Source of the DNA: an uncultured Lachnospiraceae bacterium
Lineage (GTDB): Bacteria > Bacillota > Clostridia > Lachnospirales > Lachnospiraceae
Direction: 5' to 3'
DNA: 64,000 nt
Assembly: GCA_947567595.1 (NCBI GenBank)
Contig: CANOMQ010000009.1
Span: 47,623 to 111,622, forward strand
The position numbers were made by a program, and so were the translations under genes. Shown here piece after piece: positions 1 to 7,365 of this stretch. The number at the start of each line of letters is the position of its first letter. Within the stretch, counting starts at the first letter, position 1. The notes beneath the pieces are model-generated. The model worked only from the letters and a program-made list of their open reading frames with translations. It was not told the origin of the DNA and did not search any database.

Positions 1-181
1 TTGTTTTTATTTCCCTATTGTATTGTTTTCTTCGTCCGTTTCATTGTATAAATCGGTACTGCCGTTTCTTTGATTGCTCCCTTTTCGGAAAAATGTTCCT
101 GCTGTATGCATTTGGGCGATGCTGCAGCGTTTTGCATCATTATTGATTTTATGCCTGCTTAACAGCCCTATAAACTGGAAT

Positions 182-592
182 TTATCTATTTCTTTTGAAT
201 TCATCCATATTCTTTTTACAAGTATATGCTTCCATTAGTTTTTCATCTTCCCAAGTCCATTGCTTTTCAACTTCTATCTTTTGAATAGTTTCTTCTTGTG
301 TTGGCTCTGCCGGAAAAATACTACACGGATATTGCTCACAGTATCCACAATGTATAATCCCTTTTTCTATTACGCACTTTCGGGTTTCACACAACGGACT
401 AAATAAAACTGCCTCTTCTTTTTCACAACAACAACCATCACATATAGTTGTGTTTGGGTCAGGTTCAAAGCCTTTCCATATTTTTTTCCATACATTACAA
501 ATTTCAGTACGTCTATCTTCTTTTTCGACATTAGGACGATATATCAAACATAAATCACATCGCATGCCACATTTAGAAAATATCTTCTCCAT
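182..592 (-). CDS. DUF3795-type cysteine-rich protein
   Basis: This is a 136-residue soluble protein rich in cysteines. An N-terminal CGMRCDLC cluster lies at residues 8-15, a CDGCCC cluster is central, and CGYCEQYPC follows. That arrangement is typical of the DUF3795 family of small putative metal-binding proteins, whose function is unknown. I chose the ATG at 592 because an AGGAGG site (599-604) sits 6 bases upstream; the longer reading from 607 would place that site inside the gene. No partner gene is evident: the next gene on this strand is the AraC regulator about 120 bases upstream. Metal binding is inferred from the cysteines only. Confidence 0.72.
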   Translation of the reverse strand: MEKIFSKCGMRCDLCLIYRPNVEKEDRRTEICNVWKKIWKGFEPDPNTTICDGCCCEKEEAVLFSPLCETRKCVIEKGIIHCGYCEQYPCSIFPAEPTQEETIQKIEVEKQWTWEDEKLMEAYTCKKNMDEFKRNR

Positions 593-711
593 TGTATACC
601 TCCTCAAATCCCGATTAATCAGTGAATTAAGTCTAACACACCTCCCCCGCTGAAAGCAATCCCTTCTAGGTCCCTTCTACGCCTGTTCCCACAACAAACG
701 CACAATTTATC

Positions 712-1587
712 TTATTTACTGCCAACATCATTCCCTTGAACGCCCATGTGCGGAAAAAGCGCCGTATCCGTTATCCGCTCCTGATACTGCCGCCGCTCGG
801 CCATGCGCAGGTAGTTTTTCGGTGTCATCCCCGCATAGCGCCTGAAATCGCGGATAAACTGCGGTTGGTCATAATACCCGAGCGCCACCGCAGCATCCGT
901 CATCTTGTCGGGGGCGCCGTAATTTAAAAACTCCAACGCCCGCTGAAACTGAATGATTTTGCAGAAGGTTTTGGGCGAAAATCCCATTTTTTCGAGGAAT
1001 ACCTTATTGAGATACCGCTCGGAATATCCCGTGCGCTCCCCTAGTTCCGACACCTTGATTTTTCCGTCCGTATCGTAAACCATCTGTTTGACCGTCAGCA
1101 CAAGCTCCGTTTTTCCATACGGCTTTTCGCTTTTGCGCTCCGCCTTCGTGTATGCGTCCAAAAAGACGCGAATCCGCTGATAAAAATCCGTTTCCATGCC
1201 AAGCTGCCTAAGCCAGCCCTTATCGCCCTTTACCAACGGCTCCAACGCAACGCATCTGTCAAACAGCGCCTTCATGGTCACGTTTAACAGCGCAGGCGAC
1301 ACGCCCGGCATCAGCCGCACGCCAAAGACTTCCCGCGCTATCCGCCCCTGCTCCACCTTATAGGCAGTCGGCGTTCCCCGCGCAAAGCCCTGCATTTTTC
1401 CACTGTCATATGCAAAAAACAGGTCAATGCAGCCGTCGGGCACCAGACGGATTTTATCGGATTTTTCGCGGCGGTATGTATAAAAATGCGAAATGCCCTG
1501 CCGCAGATACACCTCCTGAAAAAAATCCTCCGTGTCAAACACCAAATACGGCTGTGTCGGTTTTAGTTTATCTTTTTTCCAAATCAT
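712..1587 (-). CDS. AraC family transcriptional regulator
   Basis: A 291-residue DNA-binding regulator. The N-terminal ~130 residues resemble the DUF6597-type sensor domain found in AraC proteins (motif VPDGCIDLFF near residue 50). Residues ~165-265 form the two helix-turn-helix AraC domain, with KVSELGERTGYSERYLNKVF as the first recognition unit and the signature ALGYYDQPQFIRDFRRYAG as the second. It lies 82 bases downstream of the four-gene oxidoreductase operon on the same strand, separated by a long inverted repeat, so it is a candidate regulator of that operon. The effector is unknown. Confidence 0.9.
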   Translation of the reverse strand: MIWKKDKLKPTQPYLVFDTEDFFQEVYLRQGISHFYTYRREKSDKIRLVPDGCIDLFFAYDSGKMQGFARGTPTAYKVEQGRIAREVFGVRLMPGVSPALLNVTMKALFDRCVALEPLVKGDKGWLRQLGMETDFYQRIRVFLDAYTKAERKSEKPYGKTELVLTVKQMVYDTDGKIKVSELGERTGYSERYLNKVFLEKMGFSPKTFCKIIQFQRALEFLNYGAPDKMTDAAVALGYYDQPQFIRDFRRYAGMTPKNYLRMAERRQYQERITDTALFPHMGVQGNDVGSK

Positions 1588-1612
1588 AGCACCCTCTATG
1601 CTACCGTATTTT

Positions 1613-1672
1613 TAGCGAAATATAAAGTTTCTTGGGCAGTGTCTTTTAGCGCCCTAGAAACTCTTTTCGCTA
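1613..1672 (-). repeat. Long imperfect inverted repeat overlapping a stop codon
   Basis: The arms 1613-1637 and 1651-1672 pair through TAGCGAAA, AGTTTCT and GGGC blocks, with a ~13-base loop. The inner end of the structure includes the stop codon of the FAD oxidoreductase gene (1670-1672). In the minus-strand transcript it would form a strong stem, but no run of U follows. It may be a 3' stabilising or processing stem, or a poor terminator, rather than a classical intrinsic terminator. Confidence 0.55.
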
Positions 1673-2800
1673 TATTTTAGCATGGAACCTATCGTAGCGC
1701 AAGTCGTGCAAATCCACGTCCGTCCGCCCCGTCGTTATCAGTTCGGCAAGCTGATGCGCCGCGGCGGGCGCAATGCCAAATCCGTGTCCCGTAAAACCAC
1801 ACGCCAAGACAAGTCCCGGAACCTCGCCGACCTTGCCAAGCACGGGCACGCCGTCCGCGCACTTGTCCATCCACCCCGCCCAAGTCCGCACAATCTTCGC
1901 GTCCGCAAGGTTCGGGAAATATTTGATAATGCCCCGACAGATACAGGGTGCCGTCTTTGCGTAGCAAACTGGCGTTCCATTGTCTTTTGTAAAATCCTCA
2001 AGTCCTGACGAGCCGCCGAACACAAACGAGCCATGCTTTGTCTGATGCCCGTAGAAATCCGCCTCCGCCGTGCCAAGCATTTGGTCAAACATCTGTGGCT
2101 GCGCCTCGGTCACGAGCGCCTCGAGCATTGCGGACTGCATCGGAATGTCAATTCCGACCGTTTCCGCGATTTTGCGGCTTGCATATCCTGCCGCAAGCAC
2201 AACCGTTTCGCCTTCATATACATTGCCCGACGCGCAAACCACCTTTCGCAGCACGCCCTTTATTTTTTTCAGTTCTACGACATGCTCCCCCGTGATAAAC
2301 CGCGCGCCAAGCTTCCGTGCCGTCTTGTAATAGCCAAGCGTCGTCGTGAGCGGGTTCGCGTGACCGTCCGTCGGGCACCAGCTTGCACAGGTAACTTCCT
2401 CGGAAAGATACGGATTGATGCGGCGCACCTCGTCCCCGTCAATCATGCGCACGTCCAGCCCGACCTTGACTGCGCGCTCTGTCAGTCCCGTCAAAATCTC
2501 CCGATGTTTCTCGGTCTTTCCAAGACGCAGGTTGCCGTCCTGATGATATTCACAATCCGTTTCCAGCTCCTCCGAAAGCGTCTTCCAAAAATGTCTGATG
2601 CCGTACATCACGAGCGGCAATTCGCGCGGATCGCGCCCCGACTGTCTGACACCGCCGCCGTTTCTTGACGAGCCGCCGTTTCCGATATGGTCCGAGCCCT
2701 CAAGGCAGAGGACGCTGACACCCTTTTTTGCCAAATAATAGCTGACTGCACACCCGATAATCCCGCCGCCGATTACAATGACCTCCGCCGTTTTACTCAT
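1670..2800 (-). CDS. FAD-dependent amino-acid dehydrogenase (DadA/HcnC-like subunit)
   Basis: A 376-residue flavoprotein of the DAO family. The N-terminal Rossmann motif VIVIGGGIIGCAVSYYLA binds FAD. The NGGGVRQ stretch near residue 45 and the C-terminal VLACGFTGHGFGIAPA segment are typical of sarcosine oxidase/glycine oxidase/HcnC-like subunits that oxidise secondary or alpha amines. The start at 2800 follows an AAAGGAGGGG site; a longer frame to 2926 has no such signal and only overlaps the preceding gene. It is the last of four genes in an operon and overlaps the BFD-like gene by 8 bases. The likely substrate is proline, hydroxyproline, an opine or sarcosine; the sequence does not decide between them. 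Confidence 0.88.
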   Translation of the reverse strand: MSKTAEVIVIGGGIIGCAVSYYLAKKGVSVLCLEGSDHIGNGGSSRNGGGVRQSGRDPRELPLVMYGIRHFWKTLSEELETDCEYHQDGNLRLGKTEKHREILTGLTERAVKVGLDVRMIDGDEVRRINPYLSEEVTCASWCPTDGHANPLTTTLGYYKTARKLGARFITGEHVVELKKIKGVLRKVVCASGNVYEGETVVLAAGYASRKIAETVGIDIPMQSAMLEALVTEAQPQMFDQMLGTAEADFYGHQTKHGSFVFGGSSGLEDFTKDNGTPVCYAKTAPCICRGIIKYFPNLADAKIVRTWAGWMDKCADGVPVLGKVGEVPGLVLACGFTGHGFGIAPAAAHQLAELITTGRTDVDLHDLRYDRFHAKI

Positions 2801-3140
2801 CGTCCTGCCCCTCCTTTGCCTCGTTTGCTTCGTTTGCAAATATGCGCATCTCAATCGGACGCATCGGCGCCCTGCTTGTCGCAGGCTCCAGTTCCGCAGG
2901 GGATACGCCCAATTCGCGCGCCACAATCGCTTTGACCAGCTTCGCGCAGGTCTGCCCCTGACAAAGCCCCATGCCAGTCCGCAGATACCGCCTGATTTCC
3001 GTCATTGTCCACATGCCCTCGTGCACCGCTTTTCGGATTTCACCTTTTGTAATCTCCTCGCAGCGGCATATCAGCATATCATCGTCGGGGCTTGGAACAA
3101 ACGGCGCAAGTTCCCTTGATCTGTCATTTACTGTATTCAT
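2793..3140 (-). CDS. BFD-like (2Fe-2S)-binding subunit
   Basis: A 115-residue protein with a BFD-type [2Fe-2S] domain. ICRCEEIT near residue 25 and TGMGLCQGQTCAKLV near residue 55 supply the four cysteines. In related heteromeric dehydrogenases such a domain relays electrons between flavin subunits, either fused to the large FAD subunit or, as here, on its own. The ATG at 3140 follows GAGGAGG; an upstream GTG at 3158 would include that site. It sits 4 bases after the FAD/ferredoxin subunit and overlaps the next gene, so translational coupling is likely. Confidence 0.85.
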   Translation of the reverse strand: MNTVNDRSRELAPFVPSPDDDMLICRCEEITKGEIRKAVHEGMWTMTEIRRYLRTGMGLCQGQTCAKLVKAIVARELGVSPAELEPATSRAPMRPIEMRIFANEANEAKEGQDDE

Positions 3141-3144
3141 TCTG

Positions 3145-4728
3145 TCACGCCTCCTCACATCTGAAAAACCTTGCCTTCATGGCAAATGCCTTCGGTACCC
3201 GCATGGTGAGCAGGTGTGTCTTGTCATACGCCTTCGCGCTTTTCACCGACACGACCGCCGCCTCGCACACCCGTTTGCCGTCGCGTCCAAGCGCAACGCC
3301 CATTGTCCCTTCCGCAGGCAGCGGCAAAAATTCATACGGAATCGTCACGGTCGCCGTGCCGTCGCCGCAGTCCTCGTCCACCAAAAAGATTGCCTGCCCT
3401 GAACAGCTTGCGACGCACATTCCGCAGTTAATGCAGTCCGCATCTGCGACCGCAATCGGCAGCGACGTGATATTCGAGCCGATTGAAATGCACCTCTTCG
3501 GGCATGTGTCCTGACAAGGATTGCATGGAATGTTCTGCGTACACTCAATGACTGGGTGAACTCCCGTTCTATGTGTCACGCCGGGGAAGCGCTCAATTTC
3601 ATCGTCCGCGACAAACCCCTTTTTGAGCAGACTTGCGGAAACCGCAATCCCCTCTTCCGTTTTTTCAATGACCTGTCCACGGTTTTTCGGTGCGAACATT
3701 CCCTGCCGCAATCCGTCCAGCGCACCGTTTAGCGCGGAAAGCTCCCTGTCGCGCTCCTGCAAATCCATATATCCCAAATAATGCGCGACTGCAATGCCCG
3801 CCATGCGCCCTTCAATCATCGCCGAGCTTGCCTCCTCAATGCCCGACACATCGCCCGCCGCAAAAATCCCTGCGACAGAAGTCATGCCAAGCGCATCGCA
3901 GATAGGTGTCTGCCCGCCGCGTTTTGGATTGTCCTCCATTTGGCAGCCTGCCATTTTCAAAAGCTGTGACATGGGGGAAAGTCCGACCGCAAGACAAATC
4001 GTATCCACGTCAAAATGTTTTTCCGTGCCTGTGATAAACGCAAAATTGCTGTCCACCTCCGCGATGGTGACGCCCGTCACGCACTCCTCGCCCTCCGCCG
4101 CGACAATCGTGTGCGACAGATAGAACGGAACACCAGTTCTTGCAACCTTTGACGCATGAACGCCGTAGCCGCCGACACGCGGCGCGGCGTCCACAAGCGC
4201 AACGACCTCACAGCCGCATTGCAAAAGCTGGAAGGAAACCACAAGCCCGACATTTCCCGAGCCAAGCATTAGCACCCGTTTGCCGGGGCGTACGCCGTGC
4301 AAATTCATCATGGTCTGCGCCGCACCCGCACCAATCACGCCCGGCAGCGTCCAGCCCGGAAACGTCACCATGTTTTCCGCCGCGCCCGTCGCAATCAGAA
4401 CCGCGTCACCTTTATAGTGACAGATTTTCTCCCCTGTCTTTACAACGATTTCCTTATCCTGATAAAGCCCGATAACCGTCGCGTTCAGCCGCACCTCCAC
4501 GCCCGCCTTGTCCGCCTCGTCGAGAAGCTGCGCGCCGATATTGAAGCCTCTGATTTTTGCCCTGTGCTCCTTTGAGCCGAAAAATTTATGGATTTGTTTA
4601 AAAAGCTGTCCGCCCGGCTTTTCATTTTCATCAAACACAACCACCGCAAGCCCCCGCCGCGCCGCTTCAACCGCCGCCGACAAGCCCGCAGGGCCTGCGC
4701 CTACAATGATTAAATCGTATCGTTTCAT
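3145..4728 (-). CDS. FAD/NAD(P)-dependent oxidoreductase with C-terminal ferredoxin domain
   Basis: A 527-residue electron-transfer subunit. It begins with a dinucleotide-binding motif (LIIVGAGPAGLSAA) and has a second one (VLMLGSGNVGLVVS) near residue 155, the pattern of HcnB and the opine-oxidase A or hydroxyproline-dehydrogenase alpha subunit. Residues ~385-470 carry two cysteine clusters (PCNPCQDTCPKRC and CINCGMCVASC), a ferredoxin-like insertion expected to hold iron-sulfur clusters. It probably accepts electrons from the small FAD subunit and passes them to NAD(P), a quinone or another carrier. It lies between the 2Fe-2S gene and the BFD gene. Confidence 0.87.
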   Translation of the reverse strand: MKRYDLIIVGAGPAGLSAAVEAARRGLAVVVFDENEKPGGQLFKQIHKFFGSKEHRAKIRGFNIGAQLLDEADKAGVEVRLNATVIGLYQDKEIVVKTGEKICHYKGDAVLIATGAAENMVTFPGWTLPGVIGAGAAQTMMNLHGVRPGKRVLMLGSGNVGLVVSFQLLQCGCEVVALVDAAPRVGGYGVHASKVARTGVPFYLSHTIVAAEGEECVTGVTIAEVDSNFAFITGTEKHFDVDTICLAVGLSPMSQLLKMAGCQMEDNPKRGGQTPICDALGMTSVAGIFAAGDVSGIEEASSAMIEGRMAGIAVAHYLGYMDLQERDRELSALNGALDGLRQGMFAPKNRGQVIEKTEEGIAVSASLLKKGFVADDEIERFPGVTHRTGVHPVIECTQNIPCNPCQDTCPKRCISIGSNITSLPIAVADADCINCGMCVASCSGQAIFLVDEDCGDGTATVTIPYEFLPLPAEGTMGVALGRDGKRVCEAAVVSVKSAKAYDKTHLLTMRVPKAFAMKARFFRCEEA

Positions 4729-4751
4729 TTGTTTTTCCCCATTTCTTCCTT

Positions 4752-5072
4752 CTATTTAAATGGCTCCGCGCTTACACCGTACTGCGTCTGCACGATCATG
4801 CCTGCCCTAAGCGGCGTGATACAGGTTCGCACATTCGGCACGCCGTCAACCACCATCACACAGTCCGTGCACCTTCCAATCGCGCAGAAAATCCCGCGCG
4901 GCTTGTGCTCCTTCTGCGTATAGCGGTGTACCATCAGCCCTGCCGCTTTTAGCGCGGCGGCAATCGGCTCTCCTGCACAGCCCTCGACCGTTTTCCCGTC
5001 AAATGTAAACGTCACCGTTTCGCCTTTTTCCAAAACACCCAAAATCGGGTGCTCGGCAATTCGCTCTCCCAT
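4752..5072 (-). CDS. (2Fe-2S)-binding subunit, HcnA-like
   Basis: A 106-residue ferredoxin-fold protein. The cysteines in VEGCAGEP, FCAIGRCTDC and RTC match the plant-type [2Fe-2S] arrangement of the small HcnA-like subunit found with proline, hydroxyproline or cyanide-forming dehydrogenases. It is the first gene of the operon, 23 bases before the FAD/ferredoxin subunit, and has a strong GGGAGGAGAC ribosome binding site. Together the four genes encode a complete multi-subunit amine dehydrogenase. Confidence 0.85.
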   Translation of the reverse strand: MGERIAEHPILGVLEKGETVTFTFDGKTVEGCAGEPIAAALKAAGLMVHRYTQKEHKPRGIFCAIGRCTDCVMVVDGVPNVRTCITPLRAGMIVQTQYGVSAEPFK

Positions 5073-5101
5073 TGTGTCTCCTCCCTTTCTTCCGCATTCG
5101 A

Positions 5102-5149
5102 AAAGGCGCCCAAACCGCAGGTTTTCCTCCCGTCAGTTCAGACGCCTTT
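5102..5149 (-). repeat. Structured leader of the dehydrogenase operon
   Basis: An outer stem pairs AAAGGCG (5102-5108) with CGCCTTT (5143-5149). It encloses an inner AAACC-gca-GGTTT hairpin at 5112-5124. The structure lies in the untranslated region just before the first gene. It does not match the riboswitch consensus sequences I know, including glycine. It may be a regulatory hairpin or simply a stable leader. Confidence 0.4.
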
Positions 5150-5240
5150 GTCTGTGTATCACTATTGAGATTGTATGCGTTCTTGGGTTCGAAAAATTGT
5201 AAAAATCGGAACAGCCTCTGCGCGGGCGCTTTTATGGTAG

Positions 5241-6830
5241 TTATACGACTGCTTCCACAATCGTCTTGTTTCCGATTTGGATTTGTGTTACGCCGATGGT
5301 TTTGTTTTTGTTGAAATTAAAGCTGAGCATATAGCCCTTGTCCTTATGGTAATAGTCCAAATAATCGGTAAGCTGCTCCTCGCCGCGCTCGTTGTATTCA
5401 TTGCCATGCCAGATTTTCAGCTCGACGATGAACTGCTCACCGAGATAGTCCACGATGACATCCGTGCGCCTTGCGTCCCTTGTCTGCGCTTCAAGGTAGT
5501 AGTTTCCGGTGCCGTTGATGATGGGTTTTAGGTAGAGGAGGAAAAATTTTCGTCCGTATGCTTCAATGAAATTGATGTCCTTTTCGCTGTAGATTTCATG
5601 AAAATAGGCGACAAATTTCTCCAAAACCAAGTCCATGTCAAGACGGTTGTTTTTCACGAACTGTATCCGGTCGCTATCGCCCCTTGAATATGCGTCACTT
5701 CCCGCCTCCTGCGCCATAAATAAATTCAATAGGCACATTTCAAACATACGGTTTGCAATTACCACATGCCCGTTTTTTTCCTTTAAAAATCCAAACATTA
5801 CGCCCAAATTAATAGACCGCTGCTCACGACTGTACGTAATCTGTTTGCCGCGATATATGATGTCCTCTATCATATGATAGAGGTCTTGATATTGGTTAAG
5901 CTGTTTGACCATGCTCTCAAATAAAAGTGTGCTCTCCTTTAAAATACAATTCACCGCCTTCGCAACGCCCTCCTTCGTCCATGCTGCACTTAAATCGTTA
6001 TACACCTCATCTTCCATAAAATCCTCGTCAATGCACTTACAAATCGAGGAGACAAGGACAGGGTAGCCGGAGGTGTACTGATAAATCTCCTCCGCAATTC
6101 CCGGTACGTCCATGCCAGTGTGATAGTCCGCCTCATATTCCTCCAGCATTTCCGCGATTTGGGCGGGTGTAAAATCCATATTGATTTTAAACTTTGCCGC
6201 AATGTTCCATGGACTGTTATACTGATGTTCCGCATCAGGGCGCAGTTTTAATTTCAGATTTTTAATATCGTAGACGCCCGCAAGAATGACGGAATGAAAA
6301 ATCGGCGTTTTCTCGCGTTTTAAATAATAACCCCTAAGCTGCGCCAAAAAATCAATAAATACCTGATTATTGCTCGCGCTGTCAACCTCGTCTATGATTA
6401 ACACAATCGGAGCCAGACTGTTTTTGCAAATACTGCTCAAATCCAAAAACAGTTCTTTCAGCCCATAGTTCGTACCATCTTGTGCCGTTTTCTGCAATGA
6501 CGCCGTCAGTTGTTCCCTGTTTTCCACTCCCGCGTCCTGCAAGGCATTTCGTATATCCACCATGAACGAGTGGGAAAATGTTTCTTCATCTGAGAAGTCC
6601 TCTGTTGCCATCATCTGGAAATCAAGCGATATAACAATATACTCCTCCTTCAGATACTCCGCCAAAGCCCGAAGCGTCGTCGTCTTCCCATACTGTCGCC
6701 CACGGTTTATCACAAAATAACTGCCAAAATCCACATATTTATCCTTAATCTTCCTCAGCCGTTCGTCAATCCGAACCATATAATGCCGCTGCGGATTACA
6801 GGAACCCGTTATATTAAATCTTCGTTTCAT
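5241..6830 (-). CDS. AAA-ATPase-like protein with C-terminal PD-(D/E)XK (DUF1703-type) nuclease domain
   Basis: A 529-residue cytoplasmic protein. The N-terminal half has an atypical P-loop (RGRQYGKTTT, residues ~44-53) and Walker B IVLIIDEVDSAS (~residue 142). The P-loop variation is normal for the AAA-ATPase_like/DUF1703 family, where RPRRFGKS is common. The C-terminal ~90 residues hold TDVIVDYLGEQFIVELKIW, whose D...ExK spacing is that of a PD-(D/E)XK nuclease fold. The family is abundant and often multicopy in gut Clostridia and Bacteroidetes. A role in defence or DNA transactions is suspected but unproven. It is a single-gene unit with its own palindrome-containing promoter. Confidence 0.83.
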   Translation of the reverse strand: MKRRFNITGSCNPQRHYMVRIDERLRKIKDKYVDFGSYFVINRGRQYGKTTTLRALAEYLKEEYIVISLDFQMMATEDFSDEETFSHSFMVDIRNALQDAGVENREQLTASLQKTAQDGTNYGLKELFLDLSSICKNSLAPIVLIIDEVDSASNNQVFIDFLAQLRGYYLKREKTPIFHSVILAGVYDIKNLKLKLRPDAEHQYNSPWNIAAKFKINMDFTPAQIAEMLEEYEADYHTGMDVPGIAEEIYQYTSGYPVLVSSICKCIDEDFMEDEVYNDLSAAWTKEGVAKAVNCILKESTLLFESMVKQLNQYQDLYHMIEDIIYRGKQITYSREQRSINLGVMFGFLKEKNGHVVIANRMFEMCLLNLFMAQEAGSDAYSRGDSDRIQFVKNNRLDMDLVLEKFVAYFHEIYSEKDINFIEAYGRKFFLLYLKPIINGTGNYYLEAQTRDARRTDVIVDYLGEQFIVELKIWHGNEYNERGEEQLTDYLDYYHKDKGYMLSFNFNKNKTIGVTQIQIGNKTIVEAVV

Positions 6831-6875
6831 TCACAAACCTCCCTCTCCTCCGTCTATACCGCCATCTACAAAATT

Positions 6876-6904
6876 AGTTTACCATTCCATGGAACATATG
6901 TAAA
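6876..6904 (-). promoter_or_regulatory. Promoter with palindromic spacer upstream of the AAA/PD-(D/E)XK gene
   Basis: On the minus strand, TTTACA (6899-6904) and TAAACT (6876-6881) are separated by 17 bases. The spacer contains the perfect palindrome TTCCATGGAA (6885-6894), flanked by GTTTAC/GTAAAC. This geometry suits a repressor binding between -35 and -10. No cognate regulator is visible in the window. Confidence 0.55.
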
Positions 6905-6982
6905 CACAGAACACCCCCTGTTAATTTTTTCACGTTCACAAATCGTTCATATTTTCTTGAAAAATTATTCAATAAAAAAACA

Positions 6983-7010
6983 TTGTTTAGACATTTTAAT
7001 TCTATATACT
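6983..7010 (+). promoter_or_regulatory. Putative sigma-A promoter in the gap before the AGCS gene
   Basis: TTGTTT (6983-6988) and TATACT (7005-7010) are separated by 16 bases, in an AT-rich region with no coding sequence. A transcript would start near 7017, more than 300 bases before the next gene. It would serve a small RNA or a very long leader. Confidence 0.45.
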
Positions 7011-7016
7011 AACATC

Positions 7017-7127
7017 ATAAGGCGAGACACAAAAGCGCCTGACTGACAAACGATAATAATACTTAATTAATAACTTTTTCATAATAAATGCCAAGTAGTC
7101 ATCAGATTACTTGGCATCCTCCCTTTT
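7017..7127 (+). ncRNA. Candidate small RNA or leader RNA ending in a hairpin
   Basis: The stretch starts after the 6983-7010 promoter and ends in a perfect 9-bp hairpin, TGCCAAGTA/TACTTGGCA (7088-7115). The hairpin is followed by TCCTCCC and five T. There is no open reading frame. A C-rich, anti-Shine-Dalgarno-like segment next to the terminal hairpin is a feature of some Gram-positive regulatory RNAs, but six bases between stem and T run make termination uncertain. The stretch could also be the upper part of the symporter leader. Confidence 0.3.
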
Positions 7128-7220
7128 TGGAGCAAAAATTTTTATGCCACAAAAACAAGGTTTGTCCGGCAAAAATTTTATAATAATTTAACAAATTTTC
7201 TCGAAATTTTCATTTTTTTC

Positions 7221-7249
7221 TTGCATATTCCCCGCAAACCATGTATAAA
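7221..7249 (+). promoter_or_regulatory. Sigma-A promoter of the AGCS symporter gene
   Basis: TTGCAT (7221-7226) and TATAAA (7244-7249) are separated by 17 bases. The predicted start near 7256 is the first base of the following terminator-like stem, so the mRNA would begin with that hairpin. Confidence 0.6.
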
Positions 7250-7255
7250 TATAAG

Positions 7256-7312
7256 AAAAGAATATTCCACATGAGACGCAGCGCGGCGCCGCCTATGGAA
7301 TATTCTTTTTTT
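7256..7312 (+). terminator. Terminator/attenuator hairpin at the 5' end of the symporter mRNA
   Basis: The arms AAAAGAATATTCCA (7256-7269) and TGGAATATTCTTTT (7296-7309) are perfectly complementary, and the second runs into a series of T. The loop contains the palindrome GCGGCGCCGC. No plus-strand gene lies upstream, so a terminator here makes most sense as an attenuator, or as a 5' protective stem, in the symporter leader. The gene's AGGAGG site follows about 40 bases later. Confidence 0.6.
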
Positions 7313-7365
7313 GTGAAACACAGGTCTTTTGGGACTATATAACAGCAAAAGGAGGAATTAAATTT

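Noticed and set aside
7-204. 65-codon minus-strand open frame at the window start
   Set aside because: It overlaps the end of the DUF3795 gene, has no ribosome binding site, and its composition is not convincing as protein.
5180-5215. GGTTCGAA-like string considered as a tRNA T-arm
   Set aside because: There is no acceptor stem, D-arm or anticodon arm around it.
7017-7365. Glycine or other known riboswitch before the AGCS gene
   Set aside because: I searched for conserved aptamer cores and saw none; only simple hairpins are present.
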